This document shows, piece by piece, positions 17,415 to 27,590 of a stretch of DNA of 64,000 nucleotides. Source of the DNA: Mongoliitalea lutea (GTDB taxonomy: Bacteria; Bacteroidota; Bacteroidia; Cytophagales; Cyclobacteriaceae); assembly GCF_014652135.1 (NCBI RefSeq), contig NZ_BMYF01000009.1:36914-100913 (forward strand). The letters are read 5' to 3'. The notes below the pieces were generated by a model. It saw only the letters and a program-made list of their open reading frames with translations. It did not search any database and was not told the origin of the DNA. Made by a program: the position numbers and the translations under genes. How positions within the stretch are numbered: position 1 is the first letter of the stretch; each line of letters starts with the position of its first letter.

Positions 17415-17460
17415 TCCAGTAGATCCATTATTCCACCTTCTGAAAGGGATAAAACCAAAA

Positions 17461-17494
17461 AGAGGATGACTCCTGATGAGCATCCTCTTTTTAT
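17461..17494. terminator. Convergent terminator between M3 and M20 peptidase genes
   Basis: Stem AGAGGATG (17461-17468) with CATCCTCT (17481-17488), followed by T on the + strand and preceded by A-rich sequence that gives T on the - strand, so it can serve both converging genes. Confidence 0.8.
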
Positions 17495-17512
17495 TTTTCC
17501 AAAGTGTGAAAA

Positions 17513-18961
17513 TTATCTGACCTTATTTTGATCTTTTCTGAAATGTAAAGGCGGAGCCATATCGCCAATCAAAGGCTCATATTGCAAACCACCCAAGCGC
17601 TCGTCAAACTCTTTCTTAGCTTCTTTGATCAATAATGGATTCAATATTAGATCTTTTCCTGTAAGCGCCATGGTCTTTGCTGCTACCATCATACCCTTGT
17701 ATCCAATACTCATACCATCAGCAGCTACAGCCTGCCAGGTATGTGCAGCTGTGCCTGGCACCCAAGTAGCTGTACCAAGTCCTACGGTAGGCACCACATA
17801 GCTCACGTCTCCCACATCTGTAGATGCCGGAAAGTGCGTCAGTTGATACGGCTGAACTTCTTTGGCCACTGTCAAGGAAGGAAGTTTGGACAAATTTAAA
17901 GTAGCTTGGATTTTCTCTGCAAACTCACGCTCTTGCGCATCATACTCGACTCCACCAACAATAGTTAAGTTTTTATGCATGGTTTTTGCCAATGTTTCAT
18001 TCGGCAATAGCCCATAAATACCGGCAACTACTTCTACTTCCACACGGGTACCTGTACCCAAAGCAGCACCTTCTGCTGCATTGATGACACGCTCCCACAT
18101 ATCCTTTACTTCCACCACATCCGGATGACGGACCATGTATTCTACCACCGCATAATCGGGCACTACATTGGCTGCCAGACCTCCATTGGTAATTACATAA
18201 TGTATTCTACTTTCCTGATCTATATGCTCACGCATCATGTTAACCATCATATTCATGGCTTCTACCCCATCCAAAGCCGATCTTCCACGCTGTGGAGCGC
18301 CAGCAGCATGAGCAGTTTGTCCATGAAACTTGAAATAACCTTGCATCACGGCTGTACAAGTAGAGGCATTGGCAGCATTCCTATCACTTGGATGCCAGTT
18401 GATGACAGCATCTACATTTTTGAATAAGCCTTCACGCACCATATAGACTTTTCCTGCGCCTCCTTCTTCGGCAGGTGTTCCGAAGATTTTGATGGTTGCT
18501 TTGATATTGTTGGCATCAATCCATTCTTTCAAGGCAACCCCTGAAGCTACTACAGCTGTGCCAAACAAATTATGACCACAACCGTGACCATTCCCTCCCT
18601 CTACCAAAACAGAGCGAAAGGGAACTGCATCTTGAGACAGTCCTGGCAAGGCATCATACTCTGCCAGAAAACCTAATACAGGTCCACCTCTATCATACGT
18701 AGCAACAAAAGAGGTAGGCATTCCCGCTACACCTGTCTCCACAGCAAAGCCTGCAGCCTTCAGTTCATCTATCAGGAGTTTGGAGCTCGTAAACTCTAAA
18801 TACCCCAATTCTGGATTTTCCCAGATTTCACGGGCCACTTTAGAAAACTGATCGGTCTTGGCATCAAGCGTTTTTACAATAAAAGCATCATGATTGACTT
18901 CTTGTGCATACAATAGCCCTGAGAGCAAGATTGCACATACACTTAGTAAAGATTTTTTCAT
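17513..18961 (-). CDS. Exported M20-family amidohydrolase (AbgB-like)
   Basis: 482 residues with a signal peptide (about 1-19). The segment GHGCGHNLFGT is the metal-binding block of M20 amidohydrolases and matches aminobenzoyl-glutamate hydrolase subunit B (AbgB) style. TPAEEGGAGK supplies the catalytic Glu pair and INWHPSD a further ligand; FHGQTAHAAGAPQRGRSALD is the dimerisation-domain motif. The family hydrolyses N-acyl amino acids such as p-aminobenzoyl-glutamate. The signal peptide suggests periplasmic action, unlike E. coli AbgB. The exact substrate is unknown. Confidence 0.88.
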   Translation of the reverse strand: MKKSLLSVCAILLSGLLYAQEVNHDAFIVKTLDAKTDQFSKVAREIWENPELGYLEFTSSKLLIDELKAAGFAVETGVAGMPTSFVATYDRGGPVLGFLAEYDALPGLSQDAVPFRSVLVEGGNGHGCGHNLFGTAVVASGVALKEWIDANNIKATIKIFGTPAEEGGAGKVYMVREGLFKNVDAVINWHPSDRNAANASTCTAVMQGYFKFHGQTAHAAGAPQRGRSALDGVEAMNMMVNMMREHIDQESRIHYVITNGGLAANVVPDYAVVEYMVRHPDVVEVKDMWERVINAAEGAALGTGTRVEVEVVAGIYGLLPNETLAKTMHKNLTIVGGVEYDAQEREFAEKIQATLNLSKLPSLTVAKEVQPYQLTHFPASTDVGDVSYVVPTVGLGTATWVPGTAAHTWQAVAADGMSIGYKGMMVAAKTMALTGKDLILNPLLIKEAKKEFDERLGGLQYEPLIGDMAPPLHFRKDQNKVR

Positions 18962-19062
18962 TGGGACAATTTATATTTCATCAATAGGACATCAATCAAA
19001 ATTAACAGAAGATTATACCGTATCCAAGATGATACCCACAAAAAAATACGGACACAAAAAAA

Positions 19063-19090
19063 AGATATGTTAAAACATATCTCTTTTTTA
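19063..19090. terminator. Stem-loop terminator after the small membrane ORF
   Basis: Stem AGATATGT (19063-19070), loop TAAA, ACATATCT (19075-19082), flanked by an A run on the left and a T run on the right, so it can terminate on either strand. On the - strand it closes the cation transporter / small ORF unit. Confidence 0.75.
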
Positions 19091-19157
19091 AATCCTTAAT
19101 CCATTTGAAAAGCTAGAGTTGTTTTTATCAAACAACTTTTGCACTCTTGGGATCCTG

Positions 19158-19244
19158 TTAGATCACAATGAGAAACCCAACAAGGATCAACCATACTGCT
19201 GACGATATCGCCAACAGTATTCTGAATTGTCTGTCCTCGTTCAT
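19158..19244 (-). CDS. Putative 28-residue single-span membrane protein
   Basis: Too short for most gene callers. On the - strand, ATG 19244 opens a frame of 28 codons ending in TAA at 19158. The first residues are charged (MNEDRQFR) and are followed by about 20 hydrophobic ones (ILLAISSAVWLILVGFLIVI), a typical small single-pass membrane protein with the charged end in the cytoplasm. It follows the cation diffusion facilitator by 83 bp on the same strand, and a terminator lies 68 bp beyond its stop. The coding claim rests on amino-acid pattern and position only; conservation has not been checked. Confidence 0.5.
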   Translation of the reverse strand: MNEDRQFRILLAISSAVWLILVGFLIVI

Positions 19245-19327
19245 AGATTTTTTTCTTTGAATATAAAAACTAATATCCTTAAAATCAAGTAATTTAAAAA
19301 TTTAATTCGGGCAAAGTAATTAAAAGC

Positions 19328-20320
19328 TTATTTTACCTGATCATGATAGTGCTTTTGATTTTTGGACATATTGATAGAAGTCCAGTCGATTTTTGTATTC
19401 ATCTCAAATTTTCGAACACTACAATTCTTTATTTGGCAATAATGACAGCACTTTTCTGGAATGCATGGGTCTGCATGTACAAAAACCTCAACGACTCCAG
19501 GCCAGTCTAATTCCAACACATTTTCTAACTCCTCCACTTCGTCATGGACTTGTTTTAAATCAAGATAATACGGTAAGGTAAGATGAAGGTCAATGTGGCG
19601 ATCTCCTCCATACTGCTGTACACGCATATTGTGTACGTCTATCCAAGTATCTTTCCGATGTTGGTTAATCACTTTAACAGTGGCTTCCAAGGCTTCAGGA
19701 TCGGCTTCATCCATCAGTCCTGCAACTGACTTTCTCACCAAACCATAACCAGAATATACGATATATGCAGAAAACCCAATAGCAATAATGGAATCCAGTG
19801 CCTGAATTTTAGTGACAAACAATATAACTACCCCAAAAACAAGCAGCAAAGATGTAAATGTATCTGTCAACAAATGCTTCCCATTTGCTATTAAGGTAAT
19901 ACTATTCGTTTCTTCCCCTTTTTTTCTCAGTGTATACCCTAAAGCCCCATTAACAACCCCACTACCAGCAATAAGCAAAATACCCTCCAATAGATTATCT
20001 AACTCTTGGGGAAAAAACAGATTGTAAACTGATTGATAAATAATAAATAAACCAGCTATAATTATAAGTGCTCCTTCTAAACCAGCACTGAAAAACTCAA
20101 TCTTCCCATGTCCATAGGGGTGGTTATCATCTTTGGGCCTAGAACTCAGGTAAATCGAATAAGATGCAAAGCCTGCAGCAACTACATTCACGATACTTTC
20201 CAATGCATCCGTCAATATTGCTGTTGACCCAGTAATCAAGTACGCATAAAACTTAACCACTAGCAACAACACACTGACTATCAATGAAATCTTAACCCAA
20301 CGAGAACGTGTTTCTTCCAC
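19328..20320 (-). CDS. Cation diffusion facilitator (CDF) metal exporter with Cys-rich tail
   Basis: 330 residues with six membrane helices in the first 200. TM2 carries DALESIVN and TM5 carries HLLTD, which supply the metal-site residues of Zn/Fe/Mn CDF exporters; HPYGHGKIE is the cytoplasmic loop signature. A cytoplasmic ferredoxin-like domain (about 205-285) follows. The C-terminus has an extra Cys cluster (PCIPEKCCHYCQIKNC) plus a His-containing end, possibly a metal sensor or acceptor. The start is GTG at 20320; no in-frame ATG lies nearby. The metal is not predictable. A 28-residue membrane ORF lies downstream. Confidence 0.93.
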   Translation of the reverse strand: MEETRSRWVKISLIVSVLLLVVKFYAYLITGSTAILTDALESIVNVVAAGFASYSIYLSSRPKDDNHPYGHGKIEFFSAGLEGALIIIAGLFIIYQSVYNLFFPQELDNLLEGILLIAGSGVVNGALGYTLRKKGEETNSITLIANGKHLLTDTFTSLLLVFGVVILFVTKIQALDSIIAIGFSAYIVYSGYGLVRKSVAGLMDEADPEALEATVKVINQHRKDTWIDVHNMRVQQYGGDRHIDLHLTLPYYLDLKQVHDEVEELENVLELDWPGVVEVFVHADPCIPEKCCHYCQIKNCSVRKFEMNTKIDWTSINMSKNQKHYHDQVK

Positions 20321-20434
20321 CTTACTAAATTAAATGAGGTACAAATAGAAGTATTTTTTTAATAGTACCCAAACTATTCTATTGAATTTGGCAGAACTTA
20401 AAGCCTGTATTGATTACTTTGTAAAAAAAATGAC

Positions 20435-21511
20435 ATGGACGTAGAACAAGATAAATTACCAACTTTATTCAAGAGCTTAGCCATCTTGTTATTGATAATC
20501 TCTATTGTTTTTATCCTTGTGATCGGGAAAAGCATACTTATACCACTTTTTTTAGCTGGCTTACTGTCAATTATCCTCACACCTGTTAGTGACCGTTTGG
20601 AAAAGTGGGGGCTAGGAAGGACTAGCAGCACAATTCTATCTGTCCTGGGTGGGCTTATAGTCATCTTGACTCTCTTGGTGTTTTCGGTTATGCAAGTGGT
20701 AAGCTTTAGTAAGGACTTGGAAAATGTAGGTGAAAAACTAAATTCCTACCTTGATAACTTTAATGACACTGTCCTTAATAGGTTTGGAATTGAAACGGGA
20801 CTGGAAAATGGCTTTAATCAAGAATACTTGATAGATTTAATCGAAACCAATGGCTCTTCTATAGCTCAAGCAATTTTAGGTACCCTGGGCTCCTTATCCA
20901 GTTTTATTTTGTTACCGATCTTTATTTTCTTTTTTGTCTTGTATAGAGGTCATTTGACGGATTTTTTTGTAAATCTTTTTAAAACAGAAAATCCTGAGCG
21001 CATCAAATCTGAAATAAAAGATAATCGAAAACTCATTCAAAATTATATTCTAGGATTGCTGAAAGTCATGAGTATCTTGGCGATACTCAATAGTATCGCC
21101 TTATTTAGTTTGGGTATCAAACATGCAATTTTCTTTGCTGTTTTCGCAGCAATTTTGAATGTCATCCCCTATTTAGGTCCTCTCTTAGGAGCAGTTTTAC
21201 CGATGACCTTTGCATTCCTCACCATGGACACCTTATTTTATCCCATAGCTGTATTTGCCTGCTTCCAGGTTATTCAATTGATCGAAAGCAACTTTCTTAC
21301 CCCAAAAATTGTAGGAAGTAATGTAAACTTGAATGCATTTGTAACGTTTTTAGGTTTACTTATAGGGGCATCTATTTGGGGAGTAGCAGGTATGATCATC
21401 ATCATCCCCTCTCTAGCAATCCTTAGAAAAATATTTGAGTTATCCGATAGCACAAAACCCTACGCTTTTCTGTTAGGAGAAGAGAAGATTCAACAATCAG
21501 AAGAAAAGTAA
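20435..21511 (+). CDS. AI-2E-family (PF01594) membrane transporter
   Basis: 358 residues with about eight predicted helices. The C-terminal half carries AAILNVIPYLGPLLGAVLP and QLIESNFLTPKIVGSNVNLNAF, hallmark blocks of the AI-2E/TqsA/YhhT family. Members export small molecules such as autoinducer-2 or Na+ in exchange for H+; the name does not prove AI-2 transport. Its stop overlaps by one base the start of the TPR lipoprotein (TAATG), so the two are translationally coupled. A paralogue is at 31476. Confidence 0.9.
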   Translation: MDVEQDKLPTLFKSLAILLLIISIVFILVIGKSILIPLFLAGLLSIILTPVSDRLEKWGLGRTSSTILSVLGGLIVILTLLVFSVMQVVSFSKDLENVGEKLNSYLDNFNDTVLNRFGIETGLENGFNQEYLIDLIETNGSSIAQAILGTLGSLSSFILLPIFIFFFVLYRGHLTDFFVNLFKTENPERIKSEIKDNRKLIQNYILGLLKVMSILAILNSIALFSLGIKHAIFFAVFAAILNVIPYLGPLLGAVLPMTFAFLTMDTLFYPIAVFACFQVIQLIESNFLTPKIVGSNVNLNAFVTFLGLLIGASIWGVAGMIIIIPSLAILRKIFELSDSTKPYAFLLGEEKIQQSEEK

Positions 21512-22446
21512 TGAAAAAATATGTTTTATTTCTCTGTTTAATCATCATAAGTACACTTACCGCATGCGACAATGATGACAGCAGAAAAGGGAGGTTTTTA
21601 TTGAAAGGGAATGAAAAGGTCAAAGACAATGATTTGACTGGAGCCATTAATTTTTACTCAGAAGCTTTGAGAATTGACCCTACATACAAAGATGCCCTTT
21701 ATAATAGGGGTTTGATGAATCAGCGTTTAAATAGATTGGATGAGGCCATTCAAGATTTTACGTTAGCTCTGCAAAATAATCCCGATGACTTCAATCTTCT
21801 TTTCCAACGAGGCCTTGCCTTTGTTGATAATGGGGAGTTTTACAAAGCCCAAGCAGATGCTAGAAATCTTGTTACTAATTTCCCTGAGGAATGGAAAAGT
21901 TTTCTTCTGCTGGGCCTTGTTATGGAAAAACTTAAGCAAAATGATGAAGCATTGACAGCTTTCGACACCGGTTTAGCCCTGCAGCCCGAAAATGTTGATT
22001 TGATTACCAACAAAGCCACTATTCTGTATTACTTGCAAAGATTGGAAGAAGCAGAAAATCTACTAGGAAAGGCAGTTGTCATAAATCCGCAAGAAGCCAA
22101 TATTTACAACCTACAAAGCATGGTGGCATTCGAACGGGAGGAATTCGAAAAAGCTTTGGCCTTGGTAGAAAAAGCTTTAGAGTTAGATTCTCGAAATCCT
22201 TACTTTTATAATAACAGAGGACTGTTTAAAGTCTATCTAGGCGACTTAGATGAAGGGCTCAAAGATATTAATCAAAGTATCAAGCAAGATCCTCGAAATA
22301 ACTTTGCCTTACGCAATAAGGGAATCTATTATTATTACAAAGGTGAGAAAGCTTTGGCAATGCAATACCTTCAGGACTTGCATGAAAAGTTCCCCGAAAT
22401 GGAATTGGTTGAAAAGTATTACATAATGACCCAGGCACTCGAATAA
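21511..22446 (+). CDS. TPR-repeat lipoprotein
   Basis: 311 residues. The signal peptide ends in lipobox LTAC with the lipidated Cys at 19. At least seven TPR units follow, e.g. AINFYSEALRIDPTYKDALYNRG, EAIQDFTLALQNNPDDFNLLF and KALALVEKALELDSRNPYFYNNRG cut into the 34-residue pattern, with the usual A20 and P32. It is probably anchored in the outer membrane facing the periplasm. It is coupled to the AI-2E permease by a one-base stop/start overlap, so they may act together. The function is unknown. Confidence 0.85.
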   Translation: MKKYVLFLCLIIISTLTACDNDDSRKGRFLLKGNEKVKDNDLTGAINFYSEALRIDPTYKDALYNRGLMNQRLNRLDEAIQDFTLALQNNPDDFNLLFQRGLAFVDNGEFYKAQADARNLVTNFPEEWKSFLLLGLVMEKLKQNDEALTAFDTGLALQPENVDLITNKATILYYLQRLEEAENLLGKAVVINPQEANIYNLQSMVAFEREEFEKALALVEKALELDSRNPYFYNNRGLFKVYLGDLDEGLKDINQSIKQDPRNNFALRNKGIYYYYKGEKALAMQYLQDLHEKFPEMELVEKYYIMTQALE

Positions 22447-22507
22447 AGACAGATTATCAGTTCTTTTAGTACTAAAAAAGGTCAATCGAATTGCTAAAGT
22501 TAGTTGA

Positions 22508-23713
22508 TTAGATACCAAACTCTACTTGTAGCATTCCAGTCCATGAATTCCCCGAATTATCGAGTTTGGAGAACCCCTCCAACCATTTGTATCCAACATT
22601 GGCTTGGATTTTAATTCGGTGTCCATTCATATAATAGGTATAGCCCAATAAGGCTGTATCAGTTCTTTTCTGTAATTCACGGATACTTTCTGAAGGCAAT
22701 ACATTCGAATACCTTGCCGCTAACTCGGCTTTTCTGGACACCATTCTACTTACTTGGAGATTAAGTCCATCACCAACCACTATGTAGCGGATCTCCCCTG
22801 ATTCATTTTCCGTGATAGGGTTCAAAGCTGTCCGTTTTAGGTATTCTCCACTAACTGCCCAACCCAGATGTTTGTAAACCCCATCAATAATCAAGGTATT
22901 CATATCACGCTCATCAAACAACTGTGGTCCAAGTTGTCCACCTGTTCTCACCGCCTTTTGATTCATTGAATAAGTCAAGGCAATAGAAAACTTAGGCCTA
23001 GGCTCAAATTCTAAATCCCCTTCAGAGTAATCTCCTTTGTTTGTAAACTTTCCCAGTGGAAGGTATTCAATCCTTCCTGTATAAGCTAGTCCGTTATTGA
23101 TAGCAACTGCATTTCTACCATCTCCAGAGGTTATGGCTGTTTTCAGTTGAAGAATGGATTGATTGGAAAAAGTTTCTGTATAGTACCCAAAAAAACCAAA
23201 ATCACGATCAAGAGTGAATATTCCATTAGCAATGGACCTGTCCGCAAATTGTAAATTCCCCGAACTAATTACCCGCTGCCTATTTCCTGGTAGCTTGGAT
23301 TGCCCAAAACCTATATAAAATTTATCATTGACTACATAGTAAAGAATGGCATCACGCAGGGGCTGAGCTATAAAACCAGCTTCTAAGTCCAAATCCGCTC
23401 GAGAAAAAGCCAATTGAATATAATATTGAAAGCGAGGATTCAAGACATATCCATCCAATCTTAGTCGGAGGCGCCTGACACGCATTTCAAAATCATTGAT
23501 TTCAAAATCATCTCCTCCTAAGGTATTGAAGCCTGCCCTGTTTTGCATCCGAAAACGAAGATTCATTAGGAATAAAGAGTCTTTCGAAAAACTAATCCCA
23601 TCATCCACATATAACAAGGCTCGTTCATCCGACTCCACAGATTGCGCAACCCCATGTATTGATAAAGTACATAGAAAAACTACAAAAAGAACTGCTAACC
23701 AGCTATGTTTCAT
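22508..23713 (-). CDS. Outer membrane porin, OprO/OprP (phosphate-selective porin) family
   Basis: 401 residues from ATG 23713 (a TTG 12 bases upstream is less likely). The signal peptide ends near GVAQS. The rest is amphipathic beta strands, with RRLRLRLDGYVLNPRFQYYIQLAFSR-like and FGQSKLPGNRQRVISSGN-like stretches typical of porin O/P (PF07396), and a terminal aromatic-rich strand ending in FGI. Ion selectivity (phosphate or polyphosphate) cannot be shown. It is transcribed in the same direction as aconitase but separated from it by a terminator. Confidence 0.85.
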   Translation of the reverse strand: MKHSWLAVLFVVFLCTLSIHGVAQSVESDERALLYVDDGISFSKDSLFLMNLRFRMQNRAGFNTLGGDDFEINDFEMRVRRLRLRLDGYVLNPRFQYYIQLAFSRADLDLEAGFIAQPLRDAILYYVVNDKFYIGFGQSKLPGNRQRVISSGNLQFADRSIANGIFTLDRDFGFFGYYTETFSNQSILQLKTAITSGDGRNAVAINNGLAYTGRIEYLPLGKFTNKGDYSEGDLEFEPRPKFSIALTYSMNQKAVRTGGQLGPQLFDERDMNTLIIDGVYKHLGWAVSGEYLKRTALNPITENESGEIRYIVVGDGLNLQVSRMVSRKAELAARYSNVLPSESIRELQKRTDTALLGYTYYMNGHRIKIQANVGYKWLEGFSKLDNSGNSWTGMLQVEFGI

Positions 23714-23773
23714 GCAATAAACCAATAAAATGTTTGTAATTAAGCGTTGATTGTCCTTAAATCTCCAAAAAAA

Positions 23774-23798
23774 AGACCAGTCAACAAATGACTGGTCT
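23774..23798 (-). terminator. Terminator after aconitase
   Basis: Perfect 10-bp stem AGACCAGTCA/TGACTGGTCT with loop ACAAA and a T-rich run on the - strand (from the A run at 23767-23774). Confidence 0.85.
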
Positions 23799-23822
23799 TT
23801 AATTTATTTTCAAAAAGATGGC

Positions 23823-26084
23823 TTACACACCTTCTTTAATCAAATTCAATGCAGAACCTGCTTTGAACCATCCAATCTGACCTGCATTGTACGTATGGTT
23901 GACAGTGATCTCATCTGTAGAACCATCCTTATGTGTCAATTTCACAGTCAATGGTTTGCCTGGAGCAAATTCAGTCAAGCCTAAGATGTCAATAGCATCA
24001 TCCTCTTGGATCAAGTCATAATCAGAAGGATTGGCAAAAGTCAATGCCAACATCCCTTGCTTCTTCAAGTTAGTTTCATGAATACGTGCAAATGATTTCA
24101 CTAAGATTGCTCTTACACCCAAGAATCTTGGCTCCATCGCAGCATGCTCACGGGAAGAACCTTCACCGTAGTTTTCATCACCTACGACGATTGTTCCTAT
24201 ACCTTCTGCTTTGTAGTGACGCTGTACTGCTGGTACTTCGCCATACTCATCTGTTAGTTGATTTTTCACTTTATTGGTCTCGCCGTTGTATGCATTGACA
24301 GCACCGATCAACATGTTATTGGAAATATTATCCAAGTGACCTCTGAATCTCAACCATGGACCTGCCATAGAAATATGATCTGTGGTACACTTTCCTTTTG
24401 CTTTGATCAATAACTTCAACCCAGTCAGATCTGTACCTTCCCAAGGTTTGAACGGAGCTAGTAACTGCAAACGCTCAGATTTTGGATCTACAATTACTTC
24501 CACAGAAGAACCATCTTCTGCTGGAGCCTGATAACCTGCATCTTCCACAGCGAAGCCTTGAGTTGGCATTTCCAAACCTGCTGGCTCATCCAATCTCACT
24601 TGCTGACCATCTTCATTCGTTAAGGTATCCGTAGCTGGATTGAAAGTCAAATCACCTGCAATAGCCAAGGCTGTTACGATTTCAGGAGAAGCTACAAAAG
24701 CGTGGGTATTTGGGTTACCATCCGCTCTTTTTGCAAAGTTTCTATTGAAGGAAGTGATGATGGAGTTTTTCTCTTGCTTATCGGCGCCATGTCTTGCCCA
24801 CTGTCCAATACATGGCCCACAAGCATTTGCCAAAACCACACCCCCCATATTACCAAATACGTCTAAGAAGCCGTCTCTTTCTACAGTATAGCGAACTTGC
24901 TCAGATCCAGGCGTAATGGTAAACTCAGACTTGGCAACCAATTTTTTATCAACCGCTTGTTGTGCTAGAGAAGCAGCTCTTGAAATATCTTCGTAGGAAG
25001 AGTTGGTACAAGAACCAATCAACCCTACATCCAATTTTGCAGGCCAGCCGTTTTCTTTAACAGCTGCGGCAAATTTAGACAAAGGCCAAGCCAAATCAGG
25101 AGTGAAAGGCCCATTGATATGTGGTTCCAATTCGGAAAGGTTGATATCGATTACCTGATCAAAATACTTCTCAGGGTTTGTATATACTTCTTCATCACCT
25201 GTTAAATGTTCTTTTACGGTATTCGCTAGATCAGCTACATCATTTCTATCGGTACCTCTTAAGTATGCTTCGGATTTCTCATCATATCCAAAAATGGAAG
25301 TAGTAGCACCGATCTCAGCACCCATGTTACAGATTGTACCTTTTCCTGTTGCAGAAAGTGAACGCGCTCCATCACCGAAATATTCTACTACTGCACCAGT
25401 ACCACCTTTTACTGTCAGGATACCAGCCACTTTCAAAATCACATCTTTAGCAGAAGTCCAACCAGATAATTTTCCAGTCAAACGAACGCCAATTAGTTTA
25501 GGGAATTTTAGTTCCCAAGGAAGACCAGCCATTACATCACAAGCATCCGCACCACCTACACCGATAGCGATCATTCCTAGACCACCTGCGTTTGGCGTGT
25601 GGGAGTCAGTCCCGATCATCATACCTCCTGGGAAAGCATAATTTTCCAATACTACTTGGTGGATGATACCTGCACCTGGTTTCCAGAAGCCAATACCATA
25701 TTTGTTGGAAACAGAGGCAAGGAAATCATATACCTCTTTGTTTTTATCTTTTGCTTTATTCAAATCAGCAGTTGCCCCTATCTCAGCCTGAATCAAGTGA
25801 TCACAGTGTACAGTAGAAGGAACAGCAGCTTGACTTTTACCAGCTTGCATAAATTGTAACAATGCCATTTGAGCAGTCGCATCTTGCATCGCGACTCTGT
25901 CTGGCTGGAAATCTACGTAGGAAACTCCTCTATCATAGCTCTGAGTAGCAGCACCCTCTGACAGGTGTGCATATAATATTTTCTCCGTCAAAGTTAGTGG
26001 TCTACCCACTGCTTTGCGTGCGGCTTCAATACGGGAAGGAAACATCTCGTATACCGCTTTGATCATTTCTATATCAAACGCCAT
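23823..26084 (-). CDS. acn: Aconitate hydratase (mitochondrial/AcnA-like type)
   Basis: 753 residues; interconverts citrate and isocitrate in the TCA cycle through a [4Fe-4S] cluster. Cluster cysteines are in GSCTNSS and [11 protein letters not shown], and the C-terminal domain has [18 protein letters not shown] with the catalytic Ser. The length and domain order (1-2-3-linker-4) resemble mitochondrial aconitase and the common Bacteroidota enzyme, shorter than E. coli AcnA. A single terminator follows and a perfect -7 box (TATCTTTG) precedes it. The family is oxygen-sensitive. Confidence 0.97.
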   Translation of the reverse strand: MAFDIEMIKAVYEMFPSRIEAARKAVGRPLTLTEKILYAHLSEGAATQSYDRGVSYVDFQPDRVAMQDATAQMALLQFMQAGKSQAAVPSTVHCDHLIQAEIGATADLNKAKDKNKEVYDFLASVSNKYGIGFWKPGAGIIHQVVLENYAFPGGMMIGTDSHTPNAGGLGMIAIGVGGADACDVMAGLPWELKFPKLIGVRLTGKLSGWTSAKDVILKVAGILTVKGGTGAVVEYFGDGARSLSATGKGTICNMGAEIGATTSIFGYDEKSEAYLRGTDRNDVADLANTVKEHLTGDEEVYTNPEKYFDQVIDINLSELEPHINGPFTPDLAWPLSKFAAAVKENGWPAKLDVGLIGSCTNSSYEDISRAASLAQQAVDKKLVAKSEFTITPGSEQVRYTVERDGFLDVFGNMGGVVLANACGPCIGQWARHGADKQEKNSIITSFNRNFAKRADGNPNTHAFVASPEIVTALAIAGDLTFNPATDTLTNEDGQQVRLDEPAGLEMPTQGFAVEDAGYQAPAEDGSSVEVIVDPKSERLQLLAPFKPWEGTDLTGLKLLIKAKGKCTTDHISMAGPWLRFRGHLDNISNNMLIGAVNAYNGETNKVKNQLTDEYGEVPAVQRHYKAEGIGTIVVGDENYGEGSSREHAAMEPRFLGVRAILVKSFARIHETNLKKQGMLALTFANPSDYDLIQEDDAIDILGLTEFAPGKPLTVKLTHKDGSTDEITVNHTYNAGQIGWFKAGSALNLIKEGV

Positions 26085-26129
26085 TAGGAAATTGTATTTA
26101 TGTTAAATGGTTTATTTTAAAATCGTTTG

Positions 26130-26137
26130 CAAAGATA
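26130..26137 (-). promoter_or_regulatory. -7 box upstream of aconitase
   Basis: Reads TATCTTTG on the - strand, a perfect TAnnTTTG, about 45 bases before the ATG. The nearest upstream TTG is 24 bases away, slightly longer than usual. Confidence 0.45.
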
Positions 26138-26197
26138 AAAAATAAGGGCAAAATCGGAAGACAATTGACTAGAAGCCTGCTAATTTATATACACTCT

Positions 26198-27496
26198 CTA
26201 CAAGCCAAGCCAAATACTTAGCCCAAACACTACAAAACCACAAATAAAAAAGATACTTGTGTATTTGAATAGCTCCTTGACAGGAAGCCCAGTCAGGGAT
26301 AATAAAGGCAAGGCCCAAAATGGTTGCAACATATTACTGACTTGATCTCCAAACGCAAATACCATCACCATAGAGGCCGGCTCTAAAGACAATTCTTGCA
26401 CTGCATTCATGATAATTGGTCCTTGAATAGCCCATTGACCACCCCCGGAAGGCACAAACAGGTTAAATAGCGCTGCACTTACAAAGGTAAGTAAGGGGAA
26501 AAATCGCTCTCCTCCCAATTGAATCAACCCTAAGGAAAGTTGCTCCAATAATCCAGAGTACTTCATCACTCCAAGGATACCTGCGTACAATGGAAACTGA
26601 ATAATGATATCCACTGCTCCTTTAACTGCCTGTGATACCCCGGCTACAAAGCCTTTAAGGCTCTGGTAAAAAACCAAGCCCAAAGCAAAAAGCAAGAAAT
26701 TAATATAGTTGAGATCAATAAAACTTAATCCTTTTTTCCCAGAGGTAAAGAAATCAGCCAAAGCCAACAACAACATTACAGAACCTACCCACAATCCCTT
26801 TTTATCGGAAAAACTGTCTGAATGAATCTCGGAAACAGGCACTTCAAAGGGATGTTCTGTCAATGGCTTTTGCTTGGACAAAACAATCAGGACCACAGTC
26901 ATCACTAGAATTAATACCACATTGGTCCATATATTGAATGAGGAAAAAACTGTCTTGGAGATTGGAAGCACACCTACTGCGGAAGCTAAAAAATGACCCT
27001 CCTCTGCAACTTTAAGCGTTGCTGAACCCGAAAATCCCCCATGCCAGACCATCATCCCAAGATATGCAGCAGCACCAATTAAGGGATAATTAATAGCAAT
27101 ACCTTTCCGTTTGCAATGATGGGCGATTTTGACTGCTAAAATAGCTCCTAAAATCAATCCAAAGCCCCAATTGAAATAACCAGCAATCATGGCTATCAAC
27201 CCAGTAGTCAAAACAGCTGAGGTATTTGACTTTACATTCTGAATAAGCTTATTTAAAAACTTATCCACTGGTTTCGTCAAGGCAAGTGCATGTCCAAGAA
27301 TTAGAATTAACACCATCTGCATAGTGAATTCTAAAAGTTCCCAAAATCCTTTTTTCCAATAACCTAAGACTATTGCTCCATACTCAATACGAGAAGAATC
27401 AACAGGAATTGTTAATATCCACGCTGCGATAAAAACCAATAAAGACAATATAAGTGCTATTTCAAAAGTAGAGGGAATTGGATTTTTATTTTTCAT
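26198..27496 (-). CDS. AtoE-like short-chain fatty acid transporter
   Basis: About 432 residues from ATG 27496 (ATG 27520 would add eight residues before the first helix). It has ten or more membrane helices and resembles the AtoE/short-chain fatty-acid carrier family, with blocks such as GLIAMIAGYFNWGFGLILGA, MVWHGGFSGSATLKVAEEG and LFVPSGGGQWAIQGPI that contain the expected Gly-rich re-entrant elements. Likely substrates are acetoacetate or other short-chain carboxylates. It is divergent from the sensor kinase at 27591 and separated from aconitase by about 110 bp. Confidence 0.88.
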   Translation of the reverse strand: MKNKNPIPSTFEIALILSLLVFIAAWILTIPVDSSRIEYGAIVLGYWKKGFWELLEFTMQMVLILILGHALALTKPVDKFLNKLIQNVKSNTSAVLTTGLIAMIAGYFNWGFGLILGAILAVKIAHHCKRKGIAINYPLIGAAAYLGMMVWHGGFSGSATLKVAEEGHFLASAVGVLPISKTVFSSFNIWTNVVLILVMTVVLIVLSKQKPLTEHPFEVPVSEIHSDSFSDKKGLWVGSVMLLLALADFFTSGKKGLSFIDLNYINFLLFALGLVFYQSLKGFVAGVSQAVKGAVDIIIQFPLYAGILGVMKYSGLLEQLSLGLIQLGGERFFPLLTFVSAALFNLFVPSGGGQWAIQGPIIMNAVQELSLEPASMVMVFAFGDQVSNMLQPFWALPLLSLTGLPVKELFKYTSIFFICGFVVFGLSIWLGL

Positions 27497-27590
27497 GCTT
27501 AGATATAATAAAATTGCCATAAATAATCTATAGAATCATCGAGATTAATTACAAAAGTCCGTATTTTAGAGAAAATTATACCCAAATACT

